Positions 1 to 5,296 of a DNA stretch of 9,329 nt are shown here, one piece after another. Numbering within the stretch: position 1 is the first letter of the stretch; the number at the start of each line of letters is the position of its first letter. Where the stretch lies: NCBI GenBank assembly GCA_035640715.1, contig DASQVO010000088.1, positions 1-9,329 of the forward strand, in the 5' to 3' direction. The position numbers and the translations under genes are program-made. The notes under the pieces are model-generated. The model searched no databases and was not told the DNA's origin. It worked only from the letters and a program-made list of their open reading frames with translations. This stretch comes from DASQVO01 sp035640715. Lineage in GTDB: Bacteria > Actinomycetota > Actinomycetes > Streptosporangiales > Streptosporangiaceae.

Positions 1-672
1 CTGGTGCCCTCATGGGCGAAGGATCCGTCTGGCGGGGGACGCCTCATCAACGCGCGGGCGGAGACCGTGGCCGTGAAGCCGTCGTTCAGGAGCGCCTTTG
101 CCCGCCGGCGCTGCCTTATTCCCGCTGACGGCTACTACGAGTGGCGTCCCCTGGGTGGCACCGACCGCGGCCGTCCACGCAAGCAGCCCTATTACATCCA
201 CCGGGCGGACGGCGGGATGCTGGCTTTCGCCGGTATCTACGAGCTGTGGCGGGACAGCTCGCTGCCAGCCGACCACCCGCGATCATGGCTGTGGACAGCG
301 GCGATCATCACGACCCGCGCAACCGACGACCTCGGCCGGATTCACGACCGGATGCCGATGGTCATAGGCCCCCGCCGTTGGGAGGAATGGCTGGATCCCG
401 CGGTGGACGACCCTGACAGGCTGCTCGACGCGATGATGCCCGCCGTCTCCGGCGGCCTGAAGGCGCGCCCGGTCTCGACGGCGGTCAACTCGGTCGCGAA
501 CGACGGGCCTGGTCTTATCGCTCCCGTGGCCGAGAGTGGGCCCGGGGAGGGAGCCGCTGCCCCGAAAGAGCCAGCGGGGGAGCCGGCTGCTGCCGAGCAG
601 GCCGGCGCCGGCTGCGCCGGGGCCAGGCCGCGGGCCGGCCTCCGCGGTGGGGCGGACGGCACATTGTTTTAA
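1..672 (+). CDS. SRAP-family (SOS response-associated peptidase, YedK/HMCES-like) protein, 5' partial
   Basis: SRAP proteins form a covalent thiazolidine link to abasic sites in single-stranded DNA through Cys2 and so shield them; a self-processing peptidase activity is also attributed to them. The gene enters the window already in frame, so the N-terminus with the catalytic Cys is not visible. What remains is diagnostic: VPSWAKD at the start, then INARAET (active-site Asn near residue 17), IPADGYYEW (Glu near 47) and IHDRMP (His near 115), which correspond to the Asn, Glu and His of the YedK active site. The STAVNSVANDGP segment is the usual end of the domain. After it comes a tail of about 55 residues rich in Ala, Gly, Pro and Glu, ending GGADGTLF, which looks like a disordered lineage-specific extension. 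The family is certain; a true start cannot be given because it lies upstream of the window. Confidence 0.93.
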   Translation: MVPSWAKDPSGGGRLINARAETVAVKPSFRSAFARRRCLIPADGYYEWRPLGGTDRGRPRKQPYYIHRADGGMLAFAGIYELWRDSSLPADHPRSWLWTAAIITTRATDDLGRIHDRMPMVIGPRRWEEWLDPAVDDPDRLLDAMMPAVSGGLKARPVSTAVNSVANDGPGLIAPVAESGPGEGAAAPKEPAGEPAAAEQAGAGCAGARPRAGLRGGADGTLF

Positions 673-751
673 GCCCGCAGCTCCGGACCGGGCCCATTTA
701 TCGCGGTCGCAGCCCTGCCGGAGCGCGGGCGGACAGGAGGCGAGTACTTCC

Positions 752-1102
752 GTGGACACTGCAATAGCCCGTAAGCGCCTTGAAGAGATGCTCGACGGCC
801 TTGACAGGTCGATCGCGGTTCTCAAGGGGGAAAGTCCCGATCCGGGGGAAGGCCTGGCCTATCCGCTGGATCCCGCCGACGCGGGAGCCAACCTCTCGGA
901 GACGGACCGCACCGAGGCGATCCTCGAGTCTGCTCAGCGGCAGCGCACCAAGGTGCAGGCCGCGCTGCGGCGCATAGACGAGGGCGTGTACGGGTTGTGC
1001 GTCGACTGCGGAAAGCCCGTGCCGGAGGGGCGCCTTGAGGCGCGGCCCGATGCGGCACGGTGCGTCGCATGCCAGGCGAAGCACGACCGCCTGCGGCGCT
1101 GA
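752..1102 (+). CDS. DksA/TraR family C4 zinc-finger protein
   Basis: A 116-residue protein of the DksA/TraR family, small factors that reach into the RNA polymerase secondary channel and alter initiation. The GTG at 752 is chosen because GGAGG lies 11 nt upstream and because residues encoded further 5' are low-complexity and unlike the family. An N-terminal helical segment (residues 1-30) leads to a DPAD motif at 40-43, matching the two Asp at the coiled-coil tip of E. coli DksA (D71, D74); the Ala that follows there is displaced by one residue here (DPADAGA). A second helix runs to the zinc site: C83-x2-C86, 17 residues, C104-x2-C107, with the typical RLEARP between. It lies 79 bp after the SRAP gene, possibly co-transcribed. 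Its last codons and stop form the first unit of the tandem array at 1088-1206. Actinobacterial members are often shorter than E. coli DksA, as here. The polymerase-binding role is inferred from the family. Confidence 0.93.
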   Translation: MDTAIARKRLEEMLDGLDRSIAVLKGESPDPGEGLAYPLDPADAGANLSETDRTEAILESAQRQRTKVQAALRRIDEGVYGLCVDCGKPVPEGRLEARPDAARCVACQAKHDRLRR

Positions 1103-2163
1103 TGCCCGGCCCGCCTGCGGTCTGACGCCCGGCCCGCCTGCGGTCTGACGCCCGGGCCCGCCTGCGGTCTGACGCCCGGGCCCGCCTGCGGCGCTGATGC
1201 CCGGCCCGCCCTGCGTGCCGGTAAACGGCGCGCTGTCCGGTGACCGCTCCCGCGGGCCCGTTTACGCGCCGACACCACGAGCTGGACGCCGACGGACTCA
1301 TCCGGCCGCATCGTGAGCTCCGCATCGACCAGGTGGCGCATCCCTGCGGGGTCGCGACGCAGCAGGTGCGTGACCGTTGACGGGGAGAGCATGGTGCGCG
1401 GCCGGATCCAGGCGACGGTGAAACCGGCATCGTTGAAGAGTTCCCGTAGCTGCTCAGCGCCGAAGCAGCGGGTAATCGTGCCATCCGGCCATGGGATGAG
1501 CACCACCTCGGCGTAAGGCAGGTCGGTCAGTTCTGCCCAGTGGCGCTGCTCGGCGAGCAGCGCCATGCCAAGGACCAGCGAGTCCACGCAGGCGAGCACG
1601 CGGCCAGCCGGCCGTAGCACCCGGGCGATGTCCGCGATCAGCGTCTCGGTCGCCAGCTGCATCGACAGGGTCCTGTCCTCGGCGATCACGCCGTCGGCGC
1701 AGCCGTCTGCCAGGAACGACAGGCGACGTGGATCTGAGGTCAGCCGGACGACCTTGCCCTGCGCGGGCCCTGCGGGCCCTGCGAGCCCTGCGGCGGGCGG
1801 GGAGCCATCAGCGCGGAAGCGCCTGAGCGGGAAGCCGTCGGGCGGGAAGCCATCGGGCGGGAAGCCGTCAGGCGGGAAGCCGTCGCGCGGGGAGCCGTCG
1901 GGCGGGCCGGGGACGGTTCCGGTCACGCGCAGCACCGTATGGCCGGCTGCCGCGGCGATCTGGGCGGCGCGTGCTTGCGGTCCCGAGATATCGATGAGCA
2001 GGTGGCTTCGCCGCGGCAGCCACGATGCGAGCTGTGCCTCAGCTACAGCCTGGTTAAACCGCCAGTACGGCGCCAGCGACCCGGGATCGCCGACGGCCGT
2101 GGCGCTGGCCGGTGGCCTCACCGTGACTCCTGCCGTGGGCTGCGGCCACCCCCTCAGCCGCAT
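934..2163 (-). CDS. SAM-dependent methyltransferase-like protein with repeat insertions and a run-on C-terminus
   Basis: The ATG at 2163 is preferred over ATGs at 2199 and 2214 because GAGG sits 5 nt upstream of it. The open frame is 409 residues. A Rossmann-type methyltransferase core is suggested by a first strand and loop (HLLIDISGPQA, residues 54-64), a central acidic segment (CADGVIAEDRTLSMQ, 155-169) and the family-typical VLRPAGRVLACVDS (182-195). Motif I is degenerate, so SAM binding is likely but not proven; substrate and pathway are unknown. Residues 88-112 are five repeats of a PDGFP-like pentapeptide, followed by a Pro/Ala/Gly stretch (GLAGPAGPAQG), inserted inside the core fold. 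The natural domain seems to end at VQLVVSARKR (about residue 302, nt 1258). The last 107 residues are Arg-rich, are encoded by the 24-bp array and by the antisense of the dksA-like gene, and resemble no domain. This tail is probably read-through after loss of the original stop. The gene is divergent from sigR. Confidence 0.72.
   Translation of the reverse strand: MRLRGWPQPTAGVTVRPPASATAVGDPGSLAPYWRFNQAVAEAQLASWLPRRSHLLIDISGPQARAAQIAAAAGHTVLRVTGTVPGPPDGSPRDGFPPDGFPPDGFPPDGFPLRRFRADGSPPAAGLAGPAGPAQGKVVRLTSDPRRLSFLADGCADGVIAEDRTLSMQLATETLIADIARVLRPAGRVLACVDSLVLGMALLAEQRHWAELTDLPYAEVVLIPWPDGTITRCFGAEQLRELFNDAGFTVAWIRPRTMLSPSTVTHLLRRDPAGMRHLVDAELTMRPDESVGVQLVVSARKRARGSGHRTARRLPARRAGRASAPQAGPGVRPQAGPGVRPQAGRASDRRRAGHQRRRRSCFAWHATHRAASGRASRRPSGTGFPQSTHNPYTPSSMRRSAACTLVRCR
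1088..1206. repeat. Tandem array of five 23-24 bp units duplicated from the dksA-like 3' end
   Basis: Five head-to-tail units begin at 1088, 1112, 1135, 1159 and 1183, followed by a broken sixth (CGCCCTGCG) at 1207. Each starts CGCCTGCGG and ends CCCGGCC or CCCGGGCC. The first and last units are identical over 24 bp and both carry GCGCTGATG; the three inner units read GTCTGACG instead. The first unit contains the final codons and the TGA (1100-1102) of the dksA-like gene, so the array looks like serial duplication of that gene end. One unit is 23 bp and the others 24, so the - strand reading frame shifts once inside the array. Confidence 0.9.
1221..1265. other. Inverted repeat near the methyltransferase core end
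   Basis: GTAAACGG at 1221-1228 pairs perfectly with CCGTTTAC at 1258-1265, leaving a 29-nt GC-rich loop. It sits where the conserved part of the convergent methyltransferase ends and next to the 24-bp array, so it may be the remains of the terminator between the two convergent genes. There is no T-tract and the loop is long, so function is uncertain. Confidence 0.35.
1828..1902. repeat. 15-bp minisatellite, five units, inside the methyltransferase gene
   Basis: Five units of 15 bp (1828-1842, 1843-1857, 1858-1872, 1873-1887, 1888-1902) follow the pattern CGGGAAGCCGTCGGG with one or two changes each. On the - strand they encode PDGFP-type pentapeptides without breaking frame. A related, more diverged stretch continues at about 1801-1827, and a GGGCCCTGC repeat occurs near 1762-1795. 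Copy number probably varies by slippage. Confidence 0.92.
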
Positions 2164-2316
2164 GGTTTCCTCAGTCCTTCCCCGAACGCGGCCGTTCATC
2201 ACCTGCTGTGACATGTCGTCTTGACGCGGGGTGAGTCCGTATAGGGCGTTCCGGCGCGGACAGTCCGGGTGGCGGGCACGGCCGGGGGCGGCGCGCCCGA
2301 CAGTTCCGCTGTGGCA

Positions 2317-2342
2317 GGAATGACCAGACGCATCGCCGTGTT
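2317..2342 (+). promoter_or_regulatory. SigR-type autoregulatory promoter of sigR
   Basis: GGAAT at 2317-2321 and GTT at 2340-2342 are separated by exactly 18 nt. This is the consensus I know for Streptomyces SigR and mycobacterial SigH promoters (GGAAT, 18-19 nt, GTT). Transcription should begin near 2350, immediately before the in-frame ATG at 2352. It would thus drive the long SigR isoform, with little or no leader. The position directly upstream of sigR fits the known positive feedback of this sigma factor. Confidence 0.8.
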
Positions 2343-2351
2343 GAACGGTGC

Positions 2352-2513
2352 ATGCCAGTAGCTTGCGGCTCACGTCCGGCGGAAACCGCCGGTATCCTCG
2401 CGGGTGGTTCGGCTGTCGCGATGAAAGACGGCACTGGGGTACTGGCCTGGAGGCAGGGGAAGCGCGGCGATGTATCCTCCCGCCCATACGGTCTTCACAT
2501 CGAGAGACCGCTT
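2352..2513 (+). other. In-frame 54-residue N-terminal extension of SigR (candidate long isoform)
   Basis: The sigR frame is open upstream of the conventional ATG (2514) to another ATG at 2352, adding 54 residues; an internal ATG at 2421 is a further candidate. In Streptomyces coelicolor a long, ClpP-labile isoform with 55 extra residues is made from the SigR-dependent promoter, as I recall. Here a SigR-type promoter ends 9 nt before the ATG at 2352, which reproduces that arrangement closely. The extension (MPVACGSRPAET...GLHIERPL) has no recognisable domain. No clear ribosome binding site precedes 2352, so initiation may be leaderless. Confidence 0.55.
2473..2478 (+). promoter_or_regulatory. 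Candidate housekeeping -10 element for short-form sigR
   Basis: TATCCT fits the actinobacterial TAnnnT pattern and lies 35 bp before the ATG at 2514, where a constitutive promoter for the short isoform would be expected. The -35 hexamer 17 nt upstream (GAGGCA) is poor, so this is only a candidate. Confidence 0.25.
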
Positions 2514-3173
2514 ATGGATCATCGCGAGGGGGTGGGTGCCGTCCCGGAGACACTCGAGCAGCGAGACGAGCGGTTCGAGCAGGATGTGCTGCCATACCTG
2601 GATCAGCTGTACTCCGCCGGGCTCCGTATGACACGCAATCCAGCGGATGCCGAGGATCTCGTGCAGGAGACGTTCGCCAAGGCCTACGCCTCCTTCCACC
2701 AGTTCCAGCCCGGCACGAACCTGAAGGCGTGGCTGTTCCGCATCCTGACAAACACGTTCATCAACACGTACCGGAAGAGGCAGCGCGAACCGCAGCGTTC
2801 CGGCGCCGACGAGGTAGAGGACTGGCAGCTTGCCAGGGCCGCATCGCACACCTCGGGCGGCCTTAAGTCCGCGGAGGCGGAAGCGCTCGAACGGCTGCCT
2901 GATTCCGACATCAAGCAGGCTCTGCAGGCACTGCCTGAAGAGTTCCGCATCGCGGTCTACCTGGCCGACGTGGAAGGATTCGCGTACAAGGAGATTGCGG
3001 ACATCATGGGAACGCCGATCGGCACGGTGATGTCCCGCCTGCACCGCGGGCGCAGGCAGTTGCGTGACATGCTCCAGGACTACGCGGCCGAGCGTGGCCT
3101 TGTCCGATCGGCGTCCGGATCCCCGTCGATCCCGTCGGCGGAGGACAGCAGGTCCGGAGAGGAAGCCCGATGA
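2514..3173 (+). CDS. sigR: ECF sigma factor SigR (SigH-type), thiol-oxidative stress response
   Basis: Group ECF sigma factor that directs RNA polymerase to thioredoxin, mycothiol-recycling, protease and related genes during disulfide stress (known for Streptomyces SigR and mycobacterial SigH). From the ATG at 2514, with GAGAG 7 nt upstream, it is 219 residues, the usual length. Region 2 spans about residues 24-93: YLDQLYSAGLRMTRN, DAEDLVQETFAKAY (45-58), and LKAWLFRILTNTFINTYRKR (70-89), which melts and reads the -10. Region 4 spans about 132-187: ALPEEFRIAVYLADVEG, then the -35 helix-turn-helix FAYKEIADIMGTPIGTVMSRLHRGRRQL. These blocks are the SigR/SigH signature. A longer in-frame start exists at 2352. 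The stop overlaps the rsrA start (ATGA), giving translational coupling of sigma and anti-sigma. A SigR-type promoter at 2317-2342 indicates autoregulation. The family assignment is very secure; which start dominates is not settled by sequence. Confidence 0.95.
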   Translation: MDHREGVGAVPETLEQRDERFEQDVLPYLDQLYSAGLRMTRNPADAEDLVQETFAKAYASFHQFQPGTNLKAWLFRILTNTFINTYRKRQREPQRSGADEVEDWQLARAASHTSGGLKSAEAEALERLPDSDIKQALQALPEEFRIAVYLADVEGFAYKEIADIMGTPIGTVMSRLHRGRRQLRDMLQDYAAERGLVRSASGSPSIPSAEDSRSGEEAR

Positions 3174-3442
3174 GCTGCGGCAGGCCGCACGAGGTGCCGT
3201 GTAGTGAGGTCCTGGACCGGATCTACGCCTACCTGGACGGCGAGCTTGACGATTCTGACTGCGCGAAGGTACGCCAGCACCTCGACGAGTGCGGCCCGTG
3301 CCTGCGGGAATACGGCCTTGAGGGTGCGGTCAAGCGCCTGGTGGCCAAGCACTGCGGATGCGACCAGGTGCCGACCGACCTGCGCGCCAAGATACTCGTC
3401 CGGATCCGGGAAGTAAGAGCCGAGATCGAGTTCGCCGACTAG
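3170..3442 (+). CDS. rsrA: Zinc-binding redox anti-sigma factor RsrA (ZAS family)
   Basis: A 90-residue cytoplasmic anti-sigma factor that binds SigR when reduced and zinc-loaded, and releases it when oxidised. The ZAS signature H37-x3-C41-x2-C44 is present (HLDECGPC) together with C11. These four fall at exactly the positions known in S. coelicolor RsrA, where they bind zinc and where C11-C44 is the trigger disulfide. C3 and C31 are also present, and the C-terminal half holds C62 and C64. The ATG at 3170 overlaps the sigR stop by 4 nt and has GGAGAGGAAG just upstream, inside the end of sigR, so equal production of the pair is expected. Length and residue spacing match the family with no truncation. 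A strong hairpin begins 13 nt after the stop. Confidence 0.96.
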   Translation: MSCGRPHEVPCSEVLDRIYAYLDGELDDSDCAKVRQHLDECGPCLREYGLEGAVKRLVAKHCGCDQVPTDLRAKILVRIREVRAEIEFAD

Positions 3443-3455
3443 CGGGTGCGCCCCT

Positions 3456-3476
3456 TAGCCCATATGTGATGGGCTA
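3456..3476 (+). terminator. Hairpin after rsrA, probable sigR-rsrA terminator
   Basis: TAGCCCAT (3456-3463) and ATGGGCTA (3469-3476) form a perfect 8-bp stem with a 5-nt loop (ATGTG), 13 nt past the rsrA stop. There is no following T-run, as is common for actinobacterial terminators. It is the first of three consecutive hairpins. Confidence 0.6.
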
Positions 3477-3491
3477 GACGGCCACGCGGGG

Positions 3492-3553
3492 GCGCTGCGG
3501 CAGAGCCGCACGCGCAGCCGGGGCGTGTCGGGCTGCGGGCGGGATACCCGCCC
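3492..3553 (+). other. Two further stable hairpins downstream of rsrA
   Basis: Hairpin one: TGCGGC (3496-3501), loop AGA, GCCGCA (3505-3510), extended by GCGC/GCGC (3492-3495 with 3512-3515) across a single bulged C. Hairpin two: GGGCGGG (3537-3543), loop ATA, CCCGCCC (3547-3553), a perfect 7-bp GC stem. Together with the stem at 3456-3476 they form a three-stem block. They could be back-up terminators or a structured RNA; the sequence alone does not decide. Confidence 0.6.
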
Positions 3554-3603
3554 TAGTAGACTCCACTTCGGTGCTGATCACGTGCTCGTCCTTCCCCATG
3601 GTT

Positions 3604-3632
3604 TTGCCATCCCAGGTACGTACAGCTATGTG
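3604..3632 (+). promoter_or_regulatory. Candidate housekeeping promoter for the HD-GYP pair
   Basis: TTGCCA (3604-3609, five of six bases of TTGACA) and TATGTG (3627-3632, a weak -10) are separated by 17 nt. It lies in the most A+T-rich part of this gap, after the three hairpins. If used, it gives a leader of about 300 nt before the first HD-GYP gene. The weak -10 keeps confidence low. Confidence 0.28.
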
Positions 3633-3858
3633 CCGATGGAATGCGCTTGGTGCACACGATTACTGAGAGCGACCGATGTTCACGATTTGCTCACGATGAA
3701 ATTTGGGTCTACGCGGATCAGCGCAAGGGGGTTACGCTGGTCCCGGGTGTCCGGCCGCTAGACGCGGCTGCCCGCATATGCCGCAGGGGAGTGGTCCTCG
3801 ATGCACCTCTCGCCGGGCATTGCCGGGGCAGATGCGAGTCTGGGAGAGAGGAGCGATT

Positions 3859-3888
3859 GTGCTGAGACTGGGCGTGACTTGGGGCTGA
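3859..3888 (+). other. Possible 9-codon leader peptide upstream of HD-GYP gene 1
   Basis: GTG at 3859 opens a frame for MLRLGVTWG and stops at TGA 3886-3888. GAGAGGAG (3846-3853) lies 5 nt upstream, a better ribosome site than many real genes here have. The stop falls in the loop of a GGGGC/GCCCC hairpin, and the site lies 50 nt before the start of the HD-GYP gene. Part of the ribosome site could pair with CCTCTC at 3806-3811. No run of one regulatory amino acid is seen, so an attenuation role is only a guess. Confidence 0.3.
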
Positions 3889-3938
3889 TCGCGCCCCGCG
3901 TTCTTCATGGTGCCGCACACCCAGGCTGAGGGGGGGAA

Positions 3939-5282
3939 TTGGGCAAGCTCTCGCGGGCAGCGTGGCTCTACATCGGCACAGTGGTGGCCGTTGCCGCGTT
4001 CGTCGTGGCCCATAGCCCGCCGACTGGTATCTCATGGAGCCAGCTCGGAGTCCTCGCCGTCCTCCTCCTCGCATGCGAGTCCGTGCCAACCTCGATCATG
4101 CCGCGCCGCATCACCTGGTCTCCCGGTTATGCCGCCACACTTGCCTCGGTTGTGCTTCTCGGCCCTGCTGGGGCGGCCATCGTAGGAGTCGTCTGCGCCT
4201 TCACGCTCCGCCGTGGGCCCACCATCCCGCAGCGGGTATTCAACGGCGCGATGTACGCCCTCAGCGCGCACGCGGCCGGCCAGGTTTTCCTTGCCCTCGG
4301 CGGCACCGTCGGGGTCCCCGCCGGTGACTCGTTTCCCGTCATCATCGGACCGTTCGCTGCGGCGGCAGCCGCACACATAGCCGCCAACTACGGGCTTCTC
4401 GCCGGCGTGTTGTGGCTCACCCGCGGCCCGGACCGGAGGCAGCGGGGCCTGCACGGCATCGTCGATCTGCGGCTGCCGCTTCCCGACTTCGGGTACGCCT
4501 TTTTCGGCCTGCTGATCGCCGCCATATGGAGCGTAGTCGGCCCATTCGCGGCGATCCTCGTGCTGATACCGCTCTTCGTGGCGCGCTGGGCGATCGCCCA
4601 GTTCGCCGATCAGCAGCGTGCCTATGAGGCCACGCTGCGCGTCCTCTGCCAGGCGGTGGAGACCAAGGACTACTACACCCGCGGCCACAGCGAGCGGGTG
4701 TCGAAGGGCTCCGTGATGATCGCGAGCGCGATCGGCATGCGGCCCGAGCGCGTCGAGGCGATCAGGTACGCGGGTATGCTGCACGACGTCGGCAAGCTGG
4801 GCGTGCCGACCAAGGTTCTGCAGAAGACCGGCAAGCTGACCGAGGAAGAGTACGCTGCCATCCAGCTGCACCCGATGCGGGGACTTGAGATCATCAGGGA
4901 GATCGGTTTCCTCGACGAGGCGCTGGCGGGAATCATGCACCACCACGAGCGGATCGACGGTCGCGGCTACCCCATGGGGCTCGCCGGCGATGAGATCCCG
5001 GAGTTCGCCAGGGTGCTGGCGGTGGCTGACGCTTTCGACTGCATGACGTCCACCCGCTCGTACCGCGGAGCGCGGACGGTCTGCGAGGCAATTGCCGAGC
5101 TGCGCAGATGCTCCGGCACCCAGTTTGATCCCGCTTTCGTCGATGCTCTTGTCGCCGCGGTGGAGCGCGAGGGCTGGCAGACGCCGGACGTCCCCGTACC
5201 GCCGCCCGGTGAGGAGGTCACGGCCGCGGCCTATGATCATGACGATCCGGTCGTGCCGCTGCGCGTCGTCGGGAGCCGCTAA
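3939..5282 (+). CDS. Membrane-bound HD-GYP domain phosphodiesterase, catalytic motifs intact
   Basis: A 447-residue membrane protein probably hydrolysing cyclic-di-GMP in the cytoplasm. The TTG at 3939 follows a run of G (GAGGGGGGG, 3 nt away); later starts would cut into the first membrane helix. Hydrophobic segments lie at about 8-25, 36-48, 64-90, 103-122, 131-160 and 185-216, forming an N-terminal sensor-like membrane region of no named type. A helix (QFADQQRAYEATLRVL) leads to the HD-GYP domain from about 226: GHSERV with H250, HDVGK (282-286), H311, HHERIDGRGYP (335-345, the full HHExxDGxGYP motif) and the ADAFD segment (D364). All expected metal ligands are present. The tail after about 410 is Pro/Asp-rich. 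The next gene starts 14 bp downstream, so the two form an operon. I recall paired HD-GYP genes beside sigR-rsrA in Streptomyces also. Activity on cyclic-di-GMP is inferred from motifs. Confidence 0.92.
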   Translation: MGKLSRAAWLYIGTVVAVAAFVVAHSPPTGISWSQLGVLAVLLLACESVPTSIMPRRITWSPGYAATLASVVLLGPAGAAIVGVVCAFTLRRGPTIPQRVFNGAMYALSAHAAGQVFLALGGTVGVPAGDSFPVIIGPFAAAAAAHIAANYGLLAGVLWLTRGPDRRQRGLHGIVDLRLPLPDFGYAFFGLLIAAIWSVVGPFAAILVLIPLFVARWAIAQFADQQRAYEATLRVLCQAVETKDYYTRGHSERVSKGSVMIASAIGMRPERVEAIRYAGMLHDVGKLGVPTKVLQKTGKLTEEEYAAIQLHPMRGLEIIREIGFLDEALAGIMHHHERIDGRGYPMGLAGDEIPEFARVLAVADAFDCMTSTRSYRGARTVCEAIAELRRCSGTQFDPAFVDALVAAVEREGWQTPDVPVPPPGEEVTAAAYDHDDPVVPLRVVGSR

Positions 5283-5296
5283 CGTGCGAGGCCCTT

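Larger units (their letters stand above)
3443..3938 (+). other. 496-bp non-coding region between rsrA and the HD-GYP genes
   Basis: No convincing gene of useful length is present; open frames here look like noise. It holds the three hairpins (3456-3553), a locally A+T-richer stretch (about 3590-3710) with three CACGAT motifs (3655, 3681 and 3692, the last two 11 bp apart), and a structured stretch before the downstream gene. In that stretch CCTCTC (3806-3811) can pair with GAGAGG (3846-3851), and GGGGC (3881-3885) with GCCCC (3893-3897). A 9-codon reading frame sits at 3859-3888. It is probably a promoter plus long leader for the HD-GYP genes. No known riboswitch class was recognised. Confidence 0.5.

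Noticed and set aside
536..751. Upstream extension of the dksA-like frame to 536
   Set aside because: It overlaps the SRAP gene, is Pro/Arg/Ala low-complexity, and the GTG at 752 has a GGAGG site and fits family length.
1088..1206. 24-bp array as a CRISPR array
   Set aside because: Units are directly adjacent with no spacers and derive from a coding end.
1565..2224. + strand open frame of 219 codons opposite the methyltransferase
   Set aside because: Ser/Pro/Gly-rich composition from antisense codons; the - strand carries the LRPAGRVL core motif and a good ribosome site.
2238..2243. TATACG on the - strand as a -10 for the methyltransferase gene
   Set aside because: It lacks the final T and no acceptable -35 was found 16-18 nt upstream.
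2164..2487. Longer starts for the methyltransferase (2487, 2214, 2199)
   Set aside because: The first would overlap the sigR promoter and the candidate SigR extension and is Arg-rich; the others have weaker ribosome sites than 2163, though 2199 and 2214 cannot be fully excluded.
3655..3697. Three CACGAT motifs, two spaced 11 bp apart, as an operator
   Set aside because: Short motif, no partner palindrome and no known regulator match; recorded only within the non-coding region description.
4032..5240. - strand open frame of 402 codons opposite the first HD-GYP gene
   Set aside because: The + strand encodes an unmistakable HD-GYP protein; the antisense product has no family features.
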